Shown here in pieces: positions 1 to 11,532 of a stretch of DNA of 64,000 nucleotides. The translations under genes were made by a program, and so were the position numbers. The DNA is taken from NCBI RefSeq assembly GCF_022965805.1, contig NC_133103.1, forward strand, positions 30,929,926 through 30,993,925. The letters run 5' to 3'. Within the stretch, counting starts at the first letter, position 1; every line of letters begins with the position of its first letter. This stretch comes from Primulina eburnea. Its lineage: Eukaryota > Streptophyta > Magnoliopsida > Lamiales > Gesneriaceae. The notes under the pieces are model-generated. The model did not search any database. It saw only the letters and a program-made list of their open reading frames with translations, and was not told where the DNA came from.

Positions 1-1395
1 TCATTGGGACTAATTAATCAATTAGAAAACAGGGTCTAAAATTTTTTTTTTCTAAAATGCTGAACGTAATGGAGATCATACTAATATACATATCAGTATA
101 GAACAAAGTACAAGTCCTGTATGACATGCATTCAATACATACTAAGGTTCAACAACTATCTATCAAGTGTTCAAACCCTATCTACAGCAACGTCAAGTCC
201 ATGGTCTCCACTCTAACCCTGATCTCTCGTCATCTTCTCGACCCTGATCATGTCCCACCTGTTATCATGCCCACATACAAACACGACAACAGCCGGATAA
301 TTCCGGTGAGAATATAATCCCAATATAAATCAATGAATCATGCAATCATATTATAAACATAAAAGCATGAACAGGTAACAGCAATATGTATCAAAATCTG
401 AAACATAATCAATATAAAACTGTCAACAATGCTCGTGACTACACGACTCAGACTAGACTCAATCCTAGTCTAGGGATCCCGGTTTTCCAACGTTGGAATT
501 CCATATCGATCACCAATAAAAGAAAAAACTCCAATTCTATCCACATCGATAGCCAATCATCCGGTGACAGACTTTGGCACTATCGCCAATACACTATCTT
601 GTGACATCGTGCAATGTGCCCGTGGCGATCCCACCACTATCAGGCACTTCTGTCACAAGATTACTCATCTAATACATGCTTCCTACCAATCAATAGAACA
701 ACATATAATAATCAAATCAATGCATACAATAACAATAAGTATGTGATTTAGGGAAACCCAAGTATATCCTACTTGAGTCGATCTCCCGATACCACATTGA
801 CTTATACCTTTCGTTCGTAGTCTCGGTCTGAAGCAATAACCGTTCTGAATTCAAGACTGTCTCTGTAAATCTGAAACGACATATTGAGAATCATAACATC
901 AATATTCCATTCTCAATTCAACATTGAATCTGATTAATCTGGATTTAATTCAAATCAACGGTATAACGGCACAATCTCAGTATCCCCGTCAATACCAAAT
1001 CAACAGACATCAATTACAAATCATAACATATCAGATACAATTTGTAATTCATTCATAATCCCAATCTGTCCGATTTCAAATCAATATAATCAGAAAATCA
1101 TAAAAATTCCATAATCAGTCTATTTTTCAATCTGACTTCGATTCTACGATGTTTAACATATCCAGAACACCTTATATGAATCCTATTCAATTCTGACAAT
1201 GGCATAATTTCAGGACATATCAAAACTTAACAAAACTTACGTCCAGTTGTAGCCTACGTCGATAAGAACACAGTACTGAAGTCGGATTCAAATTCTGACG
1301 GACAGATTTTGCAAAAAAACGCGATCCTATGCTTTACGGACTAATTTTTCCAAAGTTTCCTTCGTTTTTCTTCTTCTGAATTATTCTGAACATTT

Positions 1396-1438
1396 GTATA
1401 TATATATATATTTATATATATATATATATATATATATG
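1396..1438. repeat. TA microsatellite in Gyp1 LTR
   Basis: A run of alternating T and A with one TTTA interruption lies next to the palindrome array. The right LTR has the equivalent run at 8140-8183. Confidence 0.9.
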
Positions 1439-1473
1439 TAACATGCATAAAGACAAATGGCGCATCCTACATG

Positions 1474-1735
1474 CAACACGTCTCATATGCGCGACCCTCC
1501 TCGGCGCATATGCGCGAGACAGTATGTCTCAGCGCGTAGCTCGCACAGCCCCTCGCGCATATGCGGGCCCTTACTTGGCGCGTATGCACGAGGCCATTGT
1601 TCAGTTTGCCCAACTCTCGGGTACCCTCACACATATGCGCGGATACATGTCGCGCATATGGGCGAGGTTCTCTGGACATTTCGCGCATATGCGCCCGGCT
1701 GGATCGCACATATGCGCGAGAGTTCATCCTCGCAC
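1474..1735. repeat. CGCGCATATGCGCG palindrome array in Gyp1 LTR U3
   Basis: About eight imperfect copies of a CATATG-centred palindrome flanked by CGCG lie within 260 bp. They are CpG-rich in an otherwise AT-rich LTR. Reading the element on the minus strand, the array lies about 115-375 bp into the LTR, in U3. Equivalent arrays occur at the same place in Gyp2 and Gyp3. Confidence 0.85.
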
Positions 1736-1849
1736 ATACATCTTTTCACACGTTTTGTCAAATCGTGTCTCGGTTGGCCCTCTCCTAATCACCTTAAATT
1801 ATAACTCAATAATCGTTAATTTAACAGCGATTAAGTTTTGGGCATTAAA

Positions 1850-1897
1850 TTTCTCCCCCCCCCCCCCCCCCTAAGATATGATTTCGTCCTCGAAATC
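1850..1897 (-). other. Gyp1 polypurine tract (G17) and upstream stem-loop
   Basis: A run of 17 C at 1855-1871 is a G17 polypurine tract on the minus strand, the site that primes plus-strand DNA synthesis. Just upstream in element orientation (1880-1897) is a perfect 7-bp inverted repeat, GATTTCG/CGAAATC, with loop AGGA. Confidence 0.8.
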
Positions 1898-1957
1898 ACA
1901 GGCAATCAATCATATCAATAAGCAGGCATGTAATAGAAACTGGATAAAATACTCACA

Positions 1958-3540
1958 TCACTGAAATAATGCTGGGAATTCCTGTCTCATGTCTGATTCA
2001 GTCTCCCAAGTAGCTTCTTCTGTGCCATGACGAGTCCATTGGACTTTCACTAAAGGAATAGTCTTCGTTCTGAGTTGCTTTTCTTTACGATCGATAATCC
2101 GGATCGGTTTTTCGACATAACTCAGAGATTCATCAAGTTCGGCCTCGTCTGGCTAAATAATATGAGAGTCATCAAGGAGATACTTCCGCAGCATAGATAC
2201 ATGAAAGACATCATGTATTTCTGATAATGAAGGCGGCAAAGCAAGTCAATAGGCACGATCTCCTATCTTTTCGAGAATCTCATACGGACCAACGTATCGT
2301 GGAGATAACTTCCTTTTTTTCCAAATCTGACAACTCCTCAGAAAGGTAAATTCTTCAAAAATACTCGATCTCCAGTCTCAAATACCCACTGTCGTCATCT
2401 GATGTTGGCATATTTAGCCTGTTGGTCTTGCGCTGCCTTCATTTTCTTCCGAATCAACTTTACTTTCTCCGTCATATCTCTGATCATGTCAGGTTCATTC
2501 TTAGGAACTTCAAAGATATCATCCCAATAAAGAGGGGATCAACACTTCTTTCCGTACAATGCTTCAAAAGGTGCCATCTCAATACTTGTTAGATAGATAT
2601 TGTTGTACGAAAACTCACAGAGAGGCAATGCATCTTGCCAATTAGTGCTAAAATCAAGCACTACAGCTCTCAGCATATCTTATAATGTCTGAATCGTCCG
2701 CTCTGACTGTCCGTCAGTCTGTGGATGATATGCGGTACTCAGATGTAACTTTGTACCGAGAGCTTGCTGCAAACTCTGCCAAAAGTGCGAAGTAAACCGA
2801 GGATCACGGTCTGAAACAATCGACTTCGGCACTCCGTGCAGTCTGACCACCTCTCTGACATAAATATCGATCATCTGATCATATCGGTACGTCATTTTGT
2901 ATGGAATGAAACATGTAGATTTGGTCAATCGATCAATCACTACCGAAATTGCATCACAATCTCGGGAGGATAGTGGCAACTGTGTCACAAAATCTATGGA
3001 AATGTGATCCCATTTCCATTCAAGAATAGACAGACTCTGTAGCAATCCTCCTGGTTTCTTTCTTTCAGCTTTCACCTATTGGCAATTCAGACACTTGGCT
3101 ACAAATTCAGTGACATCAGATTTCATCTGTTTCCACCAATATTGTGTTTTAAATCATTGTACATCTTCCTGCCACCAGGATGAATGCTAAAACAACTGTT
3201 GTGCGCTTCTGTCGGTATTCGTTGTCTCAATTCTGAAACATTTGGCACAACTAGACGATTATTCACATACAAAATACCGTTTCGAACCTGATACTCTGAT
3301 CGATGTCCAGTTCTGACCATAGAAATCGAATTCTGTACATTCTGGTCAACTTTCTGAGCCGCTTTAATTTTCAAAATCAGCTCTGGTTCAGCCCGAATAG
3401 CACATAATCTTAAAGGTTGACGATCTATTTCAAAAGCTAATCCAGACAAACAGCAGTCTTCATTCAAATTGGAAACACCCATAGTCGATAAGGATAAAGA
3501 ACATACCTTTCGACTTAGTGCATCAGCTGCTGCATTGGAT
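1958..3540 (-). pseudogene. Gyp1 pol 3' part: integrase with chromodomain-like tail
   Basis: Broken frames on the minus strand encode a Ty3/gypsy integrase. The N-terminal zinc-binding region ([13 protein letters not shown]) is near 3150-3190 and its CxxC half is disrupted. The catalytic core lies at 3075-2680 and keeps the DDE acidic residues ([17 protein letters not shown]). The GPY/F region (GPYEIL, then DVFHVSMLRKY) lies near 2290-2190. The tail ends in a chromodomain-like TEEATWE motif near 2020, with the stop at 1958-1960. Integrase inserts the cDNA, and the tail is thought to direct chromatin targeting in chromoviruses. A stop ends the core frame at 2680 and frameshifts follow, so no active protein is expected. 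Confidence 0.85.
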
Positions 3541-5535
3541 TTTCCTGGATAATATTTGATTTCACAATCGAAATCCTTTAACAAATCAAGCCATCTTTGC
3601 TGCCTCATATTCAATTCTGATTGTGAAAACAGATATTTCAGGATCTTATGATCAAAATAAATCTCAAACTTCTCACCGTACAGGTAGTGTCACCATATCT
3701 TTAATGCAAAGACGATGGCCGCCAATTCAAGATCATGAATTGGATATCGAGTCTCATGGGGTTTCAGCTGTCTCGAGGCATAAGCAATACATGCCCTCGC
3801 TGCATCAAGACACAACCCAATCCGCAGTGAGATGCATCACAATAAACAACAAAGTCGCCAGTACCTGAGGGAATAGTCAACAGCGGAGCACTGGTCAACC
3901 TCTTCTTCAATTCAAGAAAACTGGATTCCCAGTCTTCTGACCAAACAAACGGTGCATTTTTCTGAGTCGACTATGTAATCCGTTTGGCAATACTGGAGAA
4001 ATCTTTGATAAATCGACGATAATATCCGGCCAAACCCATAAAACTGAGAATTTCGGGCACATATGTCGGTCTCGGCCAATAAATCACTGCCTCAACCTTA
4101 CTGGGATCTACTGATATACCATCTCCGGATATAATATGCCGCAGAAATACCACTTGTCTCAGCCAAAACTCGCATTTTGACAGTTTGGCATACAATTTCT
4201 CAGCCCTCAATATTTTCAACACAGTTCTCAGATGTTCTGCATGCTCAATCATATTCTTAGAATAAATCAGAATGTCATCAATGAATATGATTACAAACTC
4301 ATCAAGATATCTTTGAAATATACGGTTCATCAATCCTATAAATACAGCCGGTGCATTCGTCAAACCAAACGGCATGACAATAATTCATAATGTCCATACC
4401 TGGTTCTAAATGTTGTCTTCGGGATATCAGAATCCCTGACTCTCAGCTGATGGTATCCAGATCTCAGATCGATCTTGGAATATACAGATGAACCCTACAA
4501 CTGATCAAACAGATCATCAATGCGAGGCAAGGGATATATATTCTTTACCGTTCCCTTGTTCAGTTGTCGGTAGTCGATACAAAGTCTCATCGAACCGTCT
4601 TTCTTTCTCACAAACAGCACTGGAGCACCCCAAGGGGACACACTCGGTCTGATATACCCCTTGGCCAGTAAATCCTCCAACTCTGGTTTCAAATCTTTCA
4701 ACTCAATCGGTGCCATTCGGTATGGAGCTCTAGATATCGGAACTGTACCTGGCATCAACTCAATGTTGAAGTCTATCTCTCGAATTGGAGGCAATCTAGG
4801 AATCTCATCTGGAAAGATATCAGCAAACTCACACACCACTGGCAAGTCCGCCAATGATGGACTCGATTTCAGTAAATCAACTGAATAGACAAGGAATCCA
4901 TCCGCTCATTTCTGCAGTAATCGAGTCATATTTATCGCAGATATCAAAGAAATTCTAGCTCGAGAACCCTTACCATAAAATTTCCACTCATCAGCCATCT
5001 CAGGTCTGAATCTTACGATCTTGTGGAAACAATCGACTGTAGCCCTGTACTTGGTCAGTATATCGATACCGATAATACAGTCAAAGTCAGATATCCCAAG
5101 CACAATACAATCTAACTCAATTTCATACCCATCATACTGCAGTGTACACGATCTAACAGACTTTACTGATATCAAACATGTCCCCAACGGAGAAGAGACA
5201 GACACTACCGCAGACAATGACTAAATAGGCAATGCATGACTCAATGCAAATCGCTCAGATATAAATGTATGTGATGCACCAGTATCAATCAATACATATG
5301 CAGGATAACCAGAAATAAAGCAGTTACCTGCCACAACATCATCAGGTGCATCTTGTGCCTGCTCCTCAGTCAAAGAGAATACTCTGGCCTGCTGTCTCGG
5401 AGGCTGGCTCACTGTCTGGCTTCCTCCTGGCCTTTGCTGTGACTGAGTAGATGGTGCCGGCTGGACATAATGAACAGCAGATGGTCGTCTCCCTATCTGA
5501 GCCACTGATCCAGATGACTCTGCTGCCTGGGATCC
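3541..5535 (-). pseudogene. Gyp1 pol 5' part: protease, reverse transcriptase, RNase H
   Basis: In minus-strand order: aspartic protease with the IDTGASHTF active-site motif near 5300-5270; reverse transcriptase with [20 protein letters not shown] near 4640-4580 and the catalytic [10 protein letters not shown] intact near 4290-4260; then RNase H, badly broken between 3960 and 3620, ending in the conserved [10 protein letters not shown] near 3510. The frame is broken by stops and shifts at about 5220, 4905, 4495, 4380 and 3970. Gag and Pol appear to have been one continuous frame, because the Gag zinc-finger frame runs to a single stop at 5534-5536 and continues beyond it. Confidence 0.88.
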
Positions 5536-6435
5536 CTAGGCACCTCTCTGTGGACATACTCGGGCAAAATGTCCCTGCTGTCTAAAAATATGACAGCTGC
5601 CAAACAATCCTCGGCACTGCTCTGTGGAATGCTTCCCTCCACAGGTACTGCAATAAGGTTCAGTATAGCTCTGGCTCTGTCGAGGACTCCCAGAGCCAGA
5701 AGAACTGCTTCCTGACTTCTTGAACTGCTTCCCCTTTGCTTTCAGGAAGTCTTTCTTTCCACTACCACCGCCACTCTCAAATCGAGTAGGTGGTTGTTCT
5801 GGTCTTTGTTCTGGTGGCATAAACGAAGCTCTTCTCTGTCTTATCAGACCGGCTTCGGCTCCTTTGGCTCGGTTTAGGACATCAGTAAAATTATTTGGTC
5901 GCCCTGTGTTCACCAATGTAAAAATCTCGGGATTTAAACCATTGATGAACTGATAAGCAATAGCTTCTTCATTCTCGGCTACGTGTGGAGATAATCGCAA
6001 CAACGTAGAAAACTTAGTCACATATTCCTAAATATTCAACTGGCCCTGTCTCAAGTTGGCATACTCTGCTCCCTTATCCTTCCTGTACGACACTGGAAAG
6101 AACCTCTGATAGAATTCAGTTCGAAAGACATTCCAGGTAATAGTCGTACCTCGATGTTCCAAGGCCCGTTTTGTGGTGATCCACCAGTTCTTTGCCACAT
6201 CGTGTAACTGGTGTCCTATCAGTTTCACCCTTCGCTCATCGGTATAGTCCAGGGACTCAAATAGCATCTCGATATCGTCTAGCCAACTCTCTCAGTCCAC
6301 TGAAGTCTCGTTACCTTTCAGAGTTGGTGGATGAAATGACTGAAATCGTTTCAATAATGTTTCCATAGGAGTGGCTGTAACATCCATGGGAGGATTCGAA
6401 GTGCTACCCTGTTCCGGTACTCTTCTCAAAGGCAT
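5536..6435 (-). pseudogene. Gyp1 gag (broken)
   Basis: The likely start is the ATG at 6435 (MPLRRVPEQG). A premature TGA lies at 6292-6294, and another stop separates 6028-6267 from 5536-6021. The core holds the retrotransposon Gag signature (KLIGHQLHDVAKNWW, then TEFYQRFFPVSYRKDKGAEY). After a Ser/Gly-rich linker come two zinc knuckles near 5660-5560. The first is CSTCGGKHSTEQC. The second, CHIFRQQGHFARVC, has lost one Cys (now Phe). Gag packages element RNA into virus-like particles. Confidence 0.85.
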
Positions 6436-6675
6436 ATCTGATAATCAAATGAATTAGTAACAAATACCACAATTATGTTTCAGTCCTCCTCCGATCATCT
6501 TACTGCTGATCCAGAATCGGTGCTGATTCATTCTCAATAAAACATATTACCATATCAAATCAGATAAACAAGTAACATGTATTAAAGCAGTAAGACATGC
6601 TAGCATTCAAAAGCAGGAAAGAAAACCTCAATCTACCCCGCTCACTAGCTTCTATCTTATTCTAAAGGATCTATC

Positions 6676-6687
6676 GCTCTGATACCA
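6676..6687 (-). other. Gyp1 primer binding site (initiator tRNA-Met)
   Basis: The minus strand reads TGGTATCAGAGC, the 12 bases complementary to the initiator methionine tRNA 3' end used by many plant LTR elements. It lies 2 bp inside the right LTR edge, as expected for the 5' end of the element. Confidence 0.9.
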
Positions 6688-7194
6688 CCTGTTGTGGGGA
6701 CCCGGACGGTAATTCGATTTCTTAATCATCATTGGGACTAATTAATCAATTAGAAAACATGATGGAGATCATACTAATATACATATCAGTATAGAACAAA
6801 ATACAAGTCCTGTATGACATACATTCAATACAGACTAAGGTTCAACAACTATCTATCAAGTGTTCAAACCCTATCTACAGCAACGTCAAATCTGTGGTCT
6901 CCACTCTTACCCTGATCTCTCGTCATCTTCTTGACCCTGATCCTGTCCCACCTGTTGTCATGCACACATACAAACACGACAACAGCCGGATAATTCCGGT
7001 GAGACTATAATCCCAATATAAATCAATGAATCATGCAATCATATGATAAACATAAAAGCATAAACTGGTAACAGCAATATGTATCAAACTCTGAAAAATA
7101 ATCAATATAAAACTGTCGAAAATGGTCGTGACTCAACGACTCAGACTAGACTCAATCCTAGTCTAGGGATCCCAGTTTCCAGACGTTGGCATTC

Positions 7195-7300
7195 CATATT
7201 GATCACCAGTAATAGAAGAAACTTCAATTTTATCCACATCGATATGGTATCGATCACCAGTAATAGAAGAAACTCCAATTCCATCCACATCTATAGCTAA
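7195..7300. repeat. Tandem duplication of about 55 bp in the Gyp1 right LTR
   Basis: The block GATCACCAGTAATAGAAGAA plus the following 25 or so bases occurs twice here, but only once in the left LTR near 507-552. It is a local duplication that arose after insertion. Confidence 0.8.
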
Positions 7301-8271
7301 TCATCCGGTGACAAACTTTGGCACTATCGCCAATACACTATCTTGTGACATCGTGCAATGTGCCTGTGGCGATCCCACCACTATCAGGCACTTCTGTCAC
7401 AAGATTACTCATCAAATACATGCTTCCTACCAATCAATAGAACAACATATAATAATCAAATCAATGCATACAATAACAATAAGTATGTGATTTAGGGAAA
7501 CCCAAGTATATCCTACTTGAGTCGATCTCCCGATACCACATTGACTTATACCTTTCGTTCGTAGTCTCGGTCTGAAGCAATAACCGTTCTGAATTCAAGA
7601 CTGTCTCTGTAAATCTGAAACGACATATCGAGAATCATAATATCAATATTCCATTCTCAATTCAACACTGAATCTGATAAATTTGGATTTATTTCAAATC
7701 AACGGTATAACGGCACAATCTCAGTATCCCCGTCAATACCAAATCAACAGACATCAATTACAAATCATAACTCATATCTGATACAATCTGTTATTCATTC
7801 ATAATCTCAATCTGTCCGATTTCAAATCATTATAATCAGAAAATCATAATAATTCCATAATCAGTCTATTTTTCAATCTGACTTCGATTCTACGATGTTT
7901 AACATATCCAGAACACCATATATGAATCCTATTCAATTCTGACAATGGCATAATTTCAGGACATATCAAAACTTAACAAAACTTACGTCCAGTTGTAGCC
8001 TGCGTAGATAAGAACACAGTACTGAAGTCGGATTCAAATTCTGACGGACAGATTTTGCACAATCGCGATCCTATGCTTTACAGACTAATTTTTCCAAAGT
8101 TTCCTTCTTTTTTCTTCTTCTGAATTATTCTGAACATTTGTATATATATATATTTATATATATATATATATATACACACACACGTAACAGGAATCAAGGC
8201 AAATGGCGCATCCTACATGCAACACGTCTCGCACATATGCGCGACCCTCCTCGGCGCATATTTACGAGACA

Positions 8272-8276
8272 GTATG
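8272..8276. repeat. Target site duplication of Tek1 (GTATG), left
   Basis: GTATG directly precedes the Tek1 terminal TG and is repeated at 19168-19172. The uninterrupted left Gyp1 LTR has a single GAGACAGTATGTCTC at the same place (about 1518-1532). Confidence 0.95.
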
Positions 8277-10633
8277 TGTAGAACCCGTAAATCAGTCTAC
8301 GTATAAGTCATGCATAATTCTAGTGTTTTAAATTTAATTGAATTCATTGCATGATTATTTAAATGCATTTATTTGAAGTTAATTATTTTATTATTTCAGT
8401 TCAGTAGTTTGATTTTTAGCATTTCAGTTATTTCAGTGAGGCCGGACTGGAGTCGGAGTTTTGGGATAGAATTTAAGATTCGAGAAATATTTCCAGAAGT
8501 TAATTTAGCTAACAAGTAAGTTCATTTAAGTTAAAAAGGAGGTTTGAGGATTTAATTTAATTACTTGAGGTGATTAAGAAATAAGCCCATTTAAGTTGCA
8601 TAATTAAGGGTTTTATTCACTAAATTATTTAAGGGATTAGTGAGGCTTTTAAGAGTTATTAATTTAGTAAATAAACAACACTCCCCATTCATTTTTAGAA
8701 GCAAATTTCGGCCACCCCCCCTTGCCTAGACAACACATTGCCAACTCATCAACTTTGACCATTTCTTTGCATGTAATTAGTAGGATAATTCTAGGATTTT
8801 TGGGAGCACCATTTAATTAATTATTAGAGCTTATCCTAGCCTACATTAGCAAGCTAAAAATCGGCCATCACCTTCTAGATGCATCCATCAACCCATTTGA
8901 TATCAAACCACAATTCAAATTTGAATTTGAGGGAGACTTGGTCATACCTTTGCATCCCTTTATTAGTGGATCTTCCCCCTCACCTCTCCAACCATCATTC
9001 TCCCCTCCCTAATCTCGAAATTCAGAGTGAAATTCAGTAGAAAAACCATGGGTTCCATAGCTAGAAGAAGAGAGAAAAATCGAGTAGAAGGAAAGGAAAG
9101 AATCACTCCACCTCCTCCGCGCCGAGCCGTCGTATTCTTTCCTTTTTCATTCAAACGAAAACCAAGGCATGTTTAGATTTCATTCAAACCTCAATCAAGT
9201 CCTACTATTATTTTAAACATCACTTTTACATGATTTTTATTCAAGAAAACCGAAATTTCATCAAGCATTTTCGAAATGCATGTGCAGAATTTTTTTTGAC
9301 TTTCATGATGCTCTTCACGGTTTTCTCTTGTTTCAGTGCTACAGGTTTTGGATCGACTCCAGGCTCCCAAGGCTGTTCCTAGACATGTAATAGGATGCAT
9401 TAGGACCATGTTGGTCCATTCATTCAGCACCCATACTTGCTGGAAAACCAAAATGACAGCAAGCTCCCCATAGGTGCAGGATTTGGGTTCGAAAAATTCA
9501 GTTTTGATGTCAAAGGGATATGAATCTGATCATGGCTGCCCCAAGGCCTATAGCCATGGTTAGATCACTTCCCTAGCATGTCTAAAACATGACTAAGTTG
9601 CCCTTTTGGTGGCTTGGTCCATGGTTGCTCGGTTTTCACTTAAAACATCAAGAACAGCCCCTACACCCTTCGGCCCGTTCATTATACAGCATGTATTGAT
9701 TCGATTTTTGAGAATGGTGTGGATCTTGGTTGGCCTATGATCCTTAGCCATGGTTCAAACCATACCCCAAGATGTCTAGATCGTGCCATGGTCAACCAAA
9801 TGGCCACTGGAACGAGTTGAGACAGCAAGCGAAGCACAATACCACACACGCACGCATGAGGGACCTCGGTAAGAGTTTTCGGTTGGTAGCTGGAATGGTG
9901 AGTATTGTGGCTGGCCTAGGGCCCTTAGCCATGGTTCAAATCATTCCTTGGGATGTTGGTAAGAGTCTCTGGTCGGTGGTTCACGCCCCAATGGCCGGTA
10001 GTCTCGAAAACAACACAAGACATGCAATTGCGCAGCTGCTGGAATTTGACAGCAACTTGCTGTGATGGTTTGGAGGCTCGTTCGAGTTCTTGGTTGGATT
10101 TTAGCCTATGGCCTTGGACTGGACAATGCCTCATCGAGTTAGGAAGGCCACGTTTTTGGCCGTTTGTGATTCGGATCATTTTTGAGGTCGTACGAGAATT
10201 TACGGTGCGATGTGCCAAATTGACTCTCGAAAGAGAGTTTCATGTTTTGGCCTTCATTTCACCTAGATTTCGACCCTCATCATTTTAGGAGCATTAGTTC
10301 ATAATTTTAAGCGTATTTTAATCATGACTATACGTCGGTTCAGTGTTTGTTCGGGTTGGTTCGGAGTCATGATTAAATACGAAGTCGTTAGACGTAATTG
10401 TCGCATTTTCAAACTTAATTGCATAGTTCTGTCAAGTATAAGCTATTGCATATTTTTCATGGCATATTTAGGTTGCAGCGAGCCTGGGAGCGATCCAATC
10501 CAGTTGGTAAAATATACAGGATATTTTCATTATGCCATTAATTATATTACGTGCATGAAATTAGAAAATGATTATTTTTGAGATTTATGCCATATTGCTT
10601 GTGGTCAATTCACTATTATGGGAGCACTATTTT

Positions 10634-10757
10634 ACTCGGTCGCCAGTGACCGATCAGTTCAGTTTGGTACCACTCGGTCGCCAGTGAACGGTCAGTTCAG
10701 TTCAGTTTGATACTCCCCTGGTAGCCAGTTACCGATCAGTTCAGTTCAGTGCAGGGG
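10634..10757. repeat. Three diverged tandem units of about 38 bp in the Tek1 5' LTR
   Basis: The units share CGGTCGCCAGTGACCGATCA followed by a variable number of GTTCA steps. The 3' LTR has the same array at 18510-18633. LARD1 has a diverged counterpart (GGTGACCGGACCGATACTGG) around 21895-22055 and 27480-27640. Confidence 0.8.
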
Positions 10758-10990
10758 CCACAAGCGTAGACCATAATCTCAACAGAAAATTATTATCAGT
10801 TATTTCAGTACAGGGCTCCAAGGAGCAAACATTTTTACTATGACTTTCAGTTCAGCTATGCACGTATTATAATTTCTCAGTACAAGTTATTTTCAGTATG
10901 CCTCATGACATGATATTTTATCCATGCAAATTATATTTTACTCGTTACCTACGATATATGCATGCTGAGTCTTTAGGCTCACTAGACTTG

Positions 10991-11077
10991 ATTGTTGTAG
11001 GTACCGATGAGGTCAGGGCCGAGGGCGGGGACCAGTGAGCTAGCTTGGGTCGGCAGTAGTGGCACCCGAGGACCTCA
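10991..11077 (+). other. GC-rich block conserved between Tek1 and LARD1 LTRs
   Basis: About 85 bp around GGCCGAGGGCGGGGACCAGT are nearly identical in all four Tek1/LARD1 LTRs (also 18865-18951, and inverted at 21566-21654 and 27148-27236), while the flanks diverge. A small frame starting at its ATG encodes GPRAGTSELAWVGSSGT in both families. It could be a regulatory or RNA element in the leader, or a conserved upstream ORF. I cannot separate these. Confidence 0.5.
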
Positions 11078-11296
11078 GTTCAGCATTTATTATTTTATTC
11101 GCAAACAATTTTTATCAGTTGTTGGATATTTTTAAATTGTGATTTTGGCAAACTTTATTTTCTTCCGCTGCGATATTTTAAACATTGAACTTGATTTATC
11201 AGTTGATTTTATGAATGAGACATTTAAGTTCTTTTAAAAAGAAAATTTTTAATTTTCCACAAATTTTCAAGTAAGGAGTTTTAGGGCCTTTACAAT

Positions 11297-11308
11297 TGGT
11301 ATCAGAGC
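11297..11308 (+). other. Tek1 primer binding site (initiator tRNA-Met)
   Basis: TGGTATCAGAGC lies 2 bp after the 5' LTR end and is a perfect 12-base match to the usual plant initiator tRNA-Met site. Confidence 0.95.
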
Positions 11309-11374
11309 AGTGGTTCTGTATAGGGTTACACTACTACTGACCACGAGAAGCTCACGAAGCCACGCCTTCGGTCT

Positions 11375-11460
11375 GTAAGTTTTACAATTCAGCATTTTAT
11401 TTAAAGCATGAATTATTTTGACAGCATGCTTCCATGAAATAATTTCGACCAGATTTTCAG
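11375..11460 (+). other. Possible small intron in the Tek1 leader
   Basis: A strong plant donor (CT|GTAAGT) and a pyrimidine-rich acceptor (ATTTTCAG) bracket 86 bp of AT-rich DNA between the primer site and the gag ATG. The donor context TGTCTGTAAGTTTTAC or GGTCTGTAAGTTTTAC is also found in LARD1 (near 26845-26865, minus strand). There is no direct evidence of splicing. Confidence 0.35.
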
Positions 11461-11532
11461 TATTCCAGTGTTCGTCTAAAATAAATTATGGAATTATGCA
11501 TGTTAGTTACGTATGGGTTATGTTGGAACAGT

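Larger units (their letters stand above)
1..1849 (-). repeat. Gyp1 left (3') LTR, first 39 bases outside the window
   Basis: It matches 6729-8276 and 19173-19493 along its whole length, including the blocks around GATCATACTAATATACATA and ACTTACGTCCAGTTGTAGCC. It ends ...GGCATTAAA, where the right copy ends ...GGCATTACA, so the terminal CA is mutated. It contains a TA microsatellite and a palindrome array. Small open frames inside it (for example 1443-1874) come from the GC-rich palindromes and are not genes. Confidence 0.9.
6690..8276 (-). repeat. Gyp1 right (5') LTR, segment before Tek1
   Basis: It starts TGTTGTGGGGACCC and matches the left LTR from position 1 on. It is cut at 8276 by Tek1 and resumes at 19173 after the duplicated GTATG. 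It carries the TA run at 8140-8183 and the first palindromes of the array. The left copy has an extra stretch near 30-60 that is missing here. Confidence 0.9.
8277..11294 (+). repeat. Tek1 5' LTR
   Basis: It starts TGTAGAACCCG and ends GGGCCTTTACA, directly before the primer binding site. It matches 16200-19167 throughout and aligns more loosely with the LARD1 LTRs read on the minus strand. Small open frames inside it (for example 9191-9451 and 9772-10288) recur in the 3' LTR, have no recognisable domain, and are treated as non-coding. Confidence 0.93.

Noticed and set aside
1443..1874. 143-residue open frame in the Gyp1 LTR
   Set aside because: It is created by the CpG-rich palindromes, which also give open frames in other phases and on the other strand. 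The sequence is repetitive (AHMR, RICA-like) and has no domain.
9191..10581. Several small open frames in the Tek1 LTR (also 17066-18163)
   Set aside because: They recur only because the LTR is duplicated, differ by nonsense-like changes between families and show no known domain.
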